Both the position numbers and the translations under genes were made by a program. The notes below the pieces were generated by a model. It was given only the letters and a program-made list of their open reading frames with translations, did no database searches and was not told the origin of the DNA. 64,000 bases of DNA from Melieria omissa (Eukaryota; Arthropoda; Insecta; Diptera; Ulidiidae), in NCBI GenBank assembly GCA_963971225.1, contig OZ020269.1, positions 94,509,540 through 94,573,539 on the forward strand, in the 5' to 3' direction. Below, piece after piece: positions 57,601-64,000 of the stretch (positions within the stretch are counted from its first letter, which is position 1; every line of letters begins with the position of its first letter).

Positions 57601-59939
57601 AATCAAAATAAAATAAAATATTTGAGACATTTTGCTCTTTTGGTTTTCTAAAAGACGTCAATTGGTTTTCTTCCCTCTTAATTTTTGGCCGGAAGTCTTT
57701 ACAATTAAAATTTTTTTTACGTACTTATAAAAAAAATACAATAAAGTTGTGTATTCTATAATTCTATAAAATTGTACGCCTGTTTAAATGTCTGTCAGCT
57801 AAGCGGCTGAGCGCAAAAGTGATACCATGGGAAAACGCAGCAGGTGTGCGTTTCGGCGGATGTTCGCACTTCCTGCCAGTGTCGCTGTGCAAATTGTTGT
57901 TGCATTCCTTGAACATTACTCACGAACAAGTTGACTGAAGGAAGACTAGAAGCGAGCAGTCAATAAAGCGCAGACAAAGCGCTTAGCTCAACTGAACCAA
58001 AAATAACTCAATAATTTCTAATGACTTTGGTGCGCCTGAAGGTAGGCTAAATTATAATCGAATTACGTTCGAGGGGCGTAACGGCTGCTGCCAATCGCTT
58101 TGCAGTGGCCAGTTTGTTAGTATTCCAAATGGCTATTCATATCATTCTACTAGCGCACACCTGCTGCATTGATGCTTATTAAAAACTTTTCAATAAGCAA
58201 AGTGGTGAATGGAAAAAAAATGGAAATTCTCTATTGCCGCCAACAAGTGAGCAGTGGACTGGCAAAGTGGCGTAAAGTTGAAAATTTATGCGACCCCTGA
58301 GCATGCAGCAGACGCATTTTTTATATGCAGATGGGTTGGTGAGCTAATGGAAGAGTGAAAAGTGTCCGCAAATAAATAAAAAATGTTCTCAGACCAGAGA
58401 GTGAAAATACAAAAATATTGCCAACACATATTCACATTGCAGATACATTAACACAGACACACAAATGCTGCAGGATTCGCTCGATAAGAGTTTGTAAGGC
58501 GAATGCATGAAACATTGGCTGACAACAATAATAACAAGAAAAACAAGAAAACAGCAATTAAAGCATAGCAAACGTTGAATATTAGCGCAAAAAATTGCAA
58601 CAACAAAACAACAAAAAAAAAATTGCTAAGTAAACATTGCTTTAGCTATGAAACCAAAAAGTTCCAAACATAAAAATTGAAAGCTAGCAAAGTTTTATAC
58701 ACGCAACTTAGTCACTTATGCATACAACAACAACATAGATATGAGCCACACTAACAGCTGTAGCAACAACAACAACAAAAGCTCAAATATATAAACAATA
58801 TGGCGCCATTTGTATGTCTTCCGTCTATTCGTTACAATTTCAGTTGTTTTACACGCAACGTTGCAAGAACTTTTGACACGCGCTCACAGCTATACAAATA
58901 AACTTACACATACACACATACATCCGTATTCAAATTAGCTTTAATATTTGTTAGCTTACACACATAGCATATCAGAAAATAAGTTTATTTAAAGGATATG
59001 AGTGCACTTTGCCGCACATCCTTGCATTCCCAACTGGCAACTGGTCGCCCCTCGGCTCCTTTGTCAGCGCATACAAATAATGCAGTGCAATTACGATACG
59101 AACGACTATAATCACTGCTAGCCAACCTGACAGCACTGTCGCCATCTAACAGGGATCCACAAACTTGGGGGCAATGTTTTATGACATAAACTGTGAAGCC
59201 TAGTTTCTGTCCAAATCGAAGACTCCATTTGTCCTAATAACATGTTTTGCCTTGAAGGAGTACCTACGTCTTCTAGGACAAAAATAAGTACAAACATTAT
59301 AATTATAAAAATAATATAATATTATTGAGTCCCTAATGACTCCACCCAATCATTGCTCTATAACCATCAGAGATCTTCTTTCAAATCTCTTTCAATCAAA
59401 AATTTCCCTTCAACAAAGTTTGTCGCTCACTGAAACGGGAAGCGAAACGAGTCCATTTTTTTTCGGTAACGGTCGCGGAAATATTCCACCAACATGCAAG
59501 CCAACTTTTCGTTTCGCTCCACCCCCCTCTTCATACTTTTTCCGCCCTTAGCGCGTTGTTGAAACTTGGCAGCAGGTAAATGTTCGCTCCTTGCTTCGCT
59601 TTAAGCGACTGTTTCGCTTTTTGCCATTTTTATGAATTATTATTTTTTATGTGTGTGTTTTTCCTTATCATTTTATGACGGCAACAGCAACAACCACAAC
59701 AACAACATGTTAACATTACACATTTTATAGCCGAACATAAACTTGCTTAATGCCTTTTCTATTGCACACTTCTGGCTTCCTCGAAAACACAAATAAAAAT
59801 ATCAAAAGAAAAATAATACAAAAAAAATTTCAGTGAATTTGTAAAGCTTTGAATCTCAGAGGTGCGATTTTTGTTTTTATATCTTTTCAAACCCGTTGTG
59901 CGAATGTGGTAAGAGATACAAAAAGAAGAAATTAGGAAG
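57601..59939. other. Single-copy stretch, no gene recognised
   Basis: Mixed sequence with CAA runs (58600, 58725, 58768, 59685-59705). At 59525-59575 a pyrimidine tract ending TTAG, a 24-base segment and GTAAAT resemble a micro-exon, but it does not fit the phase of the 45-kb gene. Confidence 0.4.
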
Positions 59940-61310
59940 AAACAAGTATTTGATTTTTTAATTAATTTTTTTTATAGAAATTTCATTAAATAGTTGTAGA
60001 TTTAAAAAATATTAAAATTGAAAACTAAGAAAAAGGAAATAAATTAAAAAAAGTTAAATATTTTTTTAATTAAAAATAAATTTCATGTTATTGAAATCTT
60101 GAAAACATAAATGTTTTTACAAGCATTTGTTTTTATAATTAATTAATTAATTAATTTACTTAATTAATTAATGTAATTAATTATTTTATCTAATTAACTA
60201 ATTAATTAACTCAATTATTTAAATTTCAATTAATTATTTCTTTTAATTAATTTATTGATTTAATTAAATTTTATTAAATTAATTAATTTTATTAAATAAA
60301 TATATAATAAATAAATATAATAAATATTTAAAATGTTTAATCAATTTGAAATAAAAAATTAATTAATTAATTAAATGCAATTACAAATTGTAATAAAAAA
60401 TTAATTGCATTAAATTAATTAATTAATTAATTAATTAACTAATTAATTAAATTATTAAATTAATTAAATTATTAATTAAATTAATTAAATTATTAAATTA
60501 TTAAATTAATTAATTAATTAATTTAATGCAATTAATTTTTTATAACAAATTCAAAATGCTTAATCAATTTGTTATAAAAAATTAATTGCATTAAATTAAT
60601 TAATTAATTAATTAACTAATTAATTAAATTATTAATTAAATTAATTAAATTATTAAATTATTAAATAATAAATTATTATATAATAAATTATATAATAAAT
60701 TATTAATTAAATTAATTAAATTATTAAATTATTAAATAAATTAATTAATTAATTAATTTAATGCAATTAATTTTTTATAACAAATTGATTAAACATTTTA
60801 AATATTTTGAAAAAATTAAAATTAAAAAAATTAGAAAAATTCTTTTCTAAAATTTTAGTAATTCAACAAAATTACTGTTTAGGTTTTTTTGAATGAAATT
60901 AATTAAATTAAATTTCATATTTTGTCTTTTATTAAAATTAAGATTTTTATTATTGAACTTTTGAGAAAATAGAAAGTTTGAGCAAACATTTAATTTTGTA
61001 GGTAAATACATTTTATTTAATTTTTTATTTTATTTTTTTTAATTTAGTGCAATTAATTTTTGTATTGCAAATTGATTTAACATGTTTTTAATTTTAAAAA
61101 TATTGAATTTAAAACAAAATGTGAAAAAATAATTCATTAAACTGTAGTAATTCTACAAAATTAGTATTTAAGTTTTTTGAATGAAATTAATTTAAATCTT
61201 TTTTGTTTTAATTAAAATAAATTTTTTTTATTGAAATTTTGTTAAAATAAAATAATTTTTTATATTTTTATATTTTTTTTCATAAGAAAATGGAAAGTTT
61301 TTTAAATTAA
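59940..61310. repeat. AT-only domain of TTAATTAA words
   Basis: About 1.4 kb is almost free of G and C, made of AATTAATTAATT, TTATTAAATTATTAAA and AAAATTAAAATT words. It contains the palindromic units at 60391-60800 and diverged direct repeats (GTAATTCWACAAAATTASTR near 60870 and 61147). No coding potential. Confidence 0.85.
60391..60800. repeat. Two tandem palindromic units (hairpin-forming)
   Basis: Unit 1 (about 60391-60550) begins AAAAAATTAATTGCATTAAA and ends with its inverse, TTTAATGCAATTAATTTTTT. Unit 2 (about 60571-60786) repeats the same arms, beginning TTATAAAAAATTAATTGCAT. The arms extend by TTAATTAATTAATT, and the spacer is likewise TTAATTAA-rich. GTTTAATCAATTTG (60335) also pairs with CAAATTGATTAAAC (60781), closing a larger inverted repeat over the whole block. 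Confidence 0.85.
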
Positions 61311-62200
61311 AATTCCCAATGCATCTGGCCACCTTGTCGCATTTCCCCACACTTTGAATCCATTAATTGTTTCCGTATGCCTGGAATTCAGCCATTAAAA
61401 TATAATAGTTGGCCACAAAACTTGCAAAATTACAGTGAAACAATTGACCACACAGCGGCAACAAAAACTACAACAACAACAACAACCGTCGCCATAACAA
61501 CATGCACCAACGCTCGCTTCTTTGCACCTTTCGCCGGCGCAGTCACCTGGCTGCCGCCTGCTGACAAATTTCACTCACTCACTCCTTCTCTTTTCAAGTC
61601 TCGACATAGCTCCGTCTCTGTCTCACACTCACTTTCAGTAGCGTGTGTTGTTTTTCTTCTTATGTTAATTACAGTTTTGCTTTTGTTGTTAATATTTTTT
61701 ATGGGTGTTGTTAGTGTTGTTTGTTGCTTTTGTAGTATAGGAACTAATAGCCTATAATTATTTCAAAACGCTGACAATATGCATAAAAAAAAACAATAAA
61801 TGTGTGCAACATTCCTAGTGGCCTCTGAGGCAAATGAGGGCTACAGTCCGGCACTATGAATAATTGGGTTTTTGAAGTAGATTCGAATCAGAGTTTCTAG
61901 TTCCGTGTCGAAGTCCAGCTGACTTAGTTATACTTTTGCCTCATACAACAGTTGCACAAATGTAAAACTCATAAACCTAGCAACTAGACGCTCTACAATT
62001 TGATTTAACAGGCAGAACCCTCCATATCATCAATAGACTCAATCAATATTTCTCTCAGACTGTATACAAACTGTTTGAATCTTTTGAAACCAAATTCAAC
62101 TGCTGGATTTAAAATTTTGAATTTTCGAAACTTCAAGGTTTGAAATAAAAATTTAACGTCTCGGTATGGAAACTTTTGCCACCGGTTGCTATGAAATACG
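61311..62200. other. Single-copy stretch, no gene recognised
   Basis: An open frame from 61377 (about 126 codons) passes through a CAA run and a TTG-rich segment with no recognised domain. TAACTAAGTCAGCTGG and AGATTCGAATC on opposite sides of 61879-61930 faintly resemble tRNA boxes but are not called. Confidence 0.4.
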
Positions 62201-63690
62201 TAGTCTCAATCGCTGTGTTGTTTGGGACATAATGTCACAGGACACATAATGAAATATTTTTAAGCCACATTGTCCTAATTACTTCGAAAAGATTCACTAA
62301 AATACTGACATTTTGGAAAAATGAGTTGAAAAATTGAGTGAAATATAAATTAATAATAAAAAGAGTGGTTATAATTTGGGACATTGTGTCACAGGAGGCA
62401 TATTGAAATATTTTTTAGCCACATCGTCCTAATTATTTCGTAAGGATTCACTAAAATACTGAAATTTTGAAAAAATCAGTTGAAAAATGCAGTAAAATGT
62501 GAATTAATAATAAAAGGGCTGTTGTGATTTGGGACATAATGTCACATTAGACATATTCATATATTTTAGGGGCGCATTACTCCAATTGGTTCAAAGAATT
62601 TATCCAAATTATTGAAATGTTGAAAACACCTGTTGAAAAACTCATTAAATTATAAACTAAGACCAAGAAAAGTTGTTGTATTTTGGGACATATTGTCACA
62701 GTTAACATATTAAAATATTTTTATGGCATATCGTCCAAATTGGTTCGCAAGGATTTACTAAAAGATTGGAATCTTTGGAAATGTAACTCATAACAAGAAG
62801 AGTGACTGTAATTTGGGACATAATATCACAGTAAACACATTACAATATTTTTTACATATTACAATATTGTCACAATCGGTGGGAAAGTGTTAAATTAGAT
62901 TGAAATTTTTGAAAAATTAGTTTCAAAATTTACTAAATTGGGAACTATTAAAAAAAGAGATGTTGTAATTTGGGACATAATGTCACAGTAGAAGTGGTTC
63001 AAAGAATTTATCTAAATTATTGAAATGTGAGAAAAATCTGTCTAAAAACTCACTGAAATGTAAACGAAGACCAAGAAGAGTTGTTGTAATTTGGGACATA
63101 ATGTCAGAGTATACTTATTCAAACATTTTTACGCTACATTGGGTTATCGAATTGGTTCAAAGAATCTGTCTAAGTTATAGAAATGTGGGAATAATCTGTC
63201 TTAAAACTCACTGAAATGTAAACTAAAAGGAAGAAGAGCTGTTGTAATTTAGGACATAATGTCACAGTAGACATATTCAAACATATTTGAGCTACATGGC
63301 TCCAATTGGTTCTAATAATTTATGCAAATTATTGAAATGTTGAAAAAACTTGTTAAAAAATCACTGAAATCTAAACTAAGACAATGAAAAGTTGTTTAAT
63401 TTAGGGACATAATGTCACAAAAGATATTTTAAAATACGTGTTAGTGTTTAAAGTGTTAAATATTTTTGAAATATGTGAAGAACTAGTTTGAGAACTCACT
63501 AAAATGTTATGTAAACAGAAGAGAGAGAAGGATAAAAGAGTTGTTTTAATTTGGATCAAAATGTCATAGGAAATATAATCAAATATTTTTGAGTGACAAA
63601 CGGTTCGAAGGAGTTAACCGTAATTGAAAAGATTCTAAAATTGAAAAAAATTTAAAAAATTATAAAATATAATAAATATAAATTAAAAAA
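62201..63690 (+). repeat. Tandem array, ~153-bp units, core GGGACATAATGTCACAG
   Basis: The core starts near 62224, 62378, 62531, 62685, 62815, 62972, 63093, 63251, 63404 and 63553, with spacings of 154, 153, 154, 130, 157, 121, 158, 153 and 149. Units also share TTCAAAYATTTTTNNGCTAC, CCAATTGGTTCAAAGAATTT and ATTGAAATGTTGAAAAAA, then TCACTGAAATGTAAACTAAG. The core contains the palindrome GACATAATGTC, intact in six copies. Confidence 0.92.
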
Positions 63691-64000
63691 TGTAAACTAA
63701 TAACAAGCCAATTCAACACTAAAATGCCCTCTAACCTCCCTTTGAAGCCCATATGGAATCATTTTACAAAAAAGGGTCACATCTTAACATTTTAACAACA
63801 TTTTTAATGTTTGTATTTATTTTGACTTAAGAAACCAGCAAAAGTTACAGAAAAGTTTCTTTCAGGGAGTCATAGAATACTTCAAAGGAATAATAGAATA
63901 CTTCAAAGGAATCTTTTTGACTCATTGGTCATTCTAGTGAAAATTGCCTTGACTTCTGAATACTCTACAAGCACCGAACTTAGCGCAACATTGCATTCGT
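63691..64000. other. Single-copy end of window
   Basis: The only structure seen is a 20-base tandem duplication, ATAGAATACTTCAAAGGAAT, at about 63872 and 63892. No gene or element was recognised. Confidence 0.45.

Noticed and set aside
59520..59575. Micro-exon-like pattern: pyrimidine tract, TTAG, 24 bases, GTAAAT
   Set aside because: Joining it in phase 1 after the exon at 45590-45640 gives an immediate TGA; without an intermediate exon it does not fit.
61868..61940. Minus-strand tRNA-like boxes (TAACTAAGTCAGCTGG and GATTCGAATCT)
   Set aside because: No stems can be drawn and no duplicated copy is visible; probably chance.

Overview
This is non-bacterial, fly-like DNA, and almost all of it is non-coding. 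It is AT-rich and studded with CAA/TTG (opa-type) trinucleotide runs and short CA/TG microsatellites. It carries relics of mariner, hAT, piggyBac and LINE elements and has long gene-free stretches. Together these suggest a large intron or intergenic domain of a higher dipteran; a tephritid-like fly is plausible, but the species cannot be fixed from sequence alone. Most long open frames here are chance frames in low-complexity DNA.

The only convincing host gene piece is on the + strand near 45.3-45.6 kb. It is a short coding start (45323-45392) that splices in phase to a 51-nt exon (45590-45640), preceded by a GC-richer stretch that looks like 5' UTR. No further exon of that gene was recognised downstream, so the right third of the window may be its intron. 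A much weaker candidate is a 34-codon frame at 5507 behind a TATA box and initiator.

The dominant feature is a series of locally private tandem arrays, each with its own unit length and a short core better conserved than the rest of the unit. They are: GGCTCAA arrays (1.9-4.0 kb, with inverted echoes at 1-640); AATCCACA, about 115 bp (10.5-11.4 kb); TTCCACA, about 260 bp and then about 50 bp (13.56-15.05 kb); CAGTCCACAGA facing TGTGGATTGTAAGT, about 275 bp (17.2-19.4 kb); a family rich in inverted copies (28.6-30.6 kb); TACGTTCCACA, about 120 bp (32.4-34.65 kb); a degenerate array with a 491-bp higher-order period (38.4-40.2 kb); a TACTGAGTACTTTT array (42.7-44.5 kb); an ATTGATTA octamer array (46.5-47.05 kb) inside older AT-rich repeats; a 136-bp array carrying a conserved TGAGTCA (56.4-57.6 kb); AT palindromes (60.3-60.8 kb); and a GGGACATAATGTCACA array of about 153 bp (62.2-63.7 kb). 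Four of these arrays share a CCACA core despite otherwise different units.

Mobile elements: an internally deleted mariner (33181-33922) with perfect 30-bp terminal repeats sits inside the 120-bp array. A 150-bp hAT-type MITE lies at 30631-30780 with an 8-bp target duplication. A 513-bp piggyBac-like MITE lies at 51662-52174 between TTAA sites. Two 5'-truncated LINE relics lie back to back at 52826-53980, one ending in a CCTAA tract. Intervening stretches are single-copy and hold nothing recognisable beyond microsatellites. All calls come from reading the sequence; no search was run.
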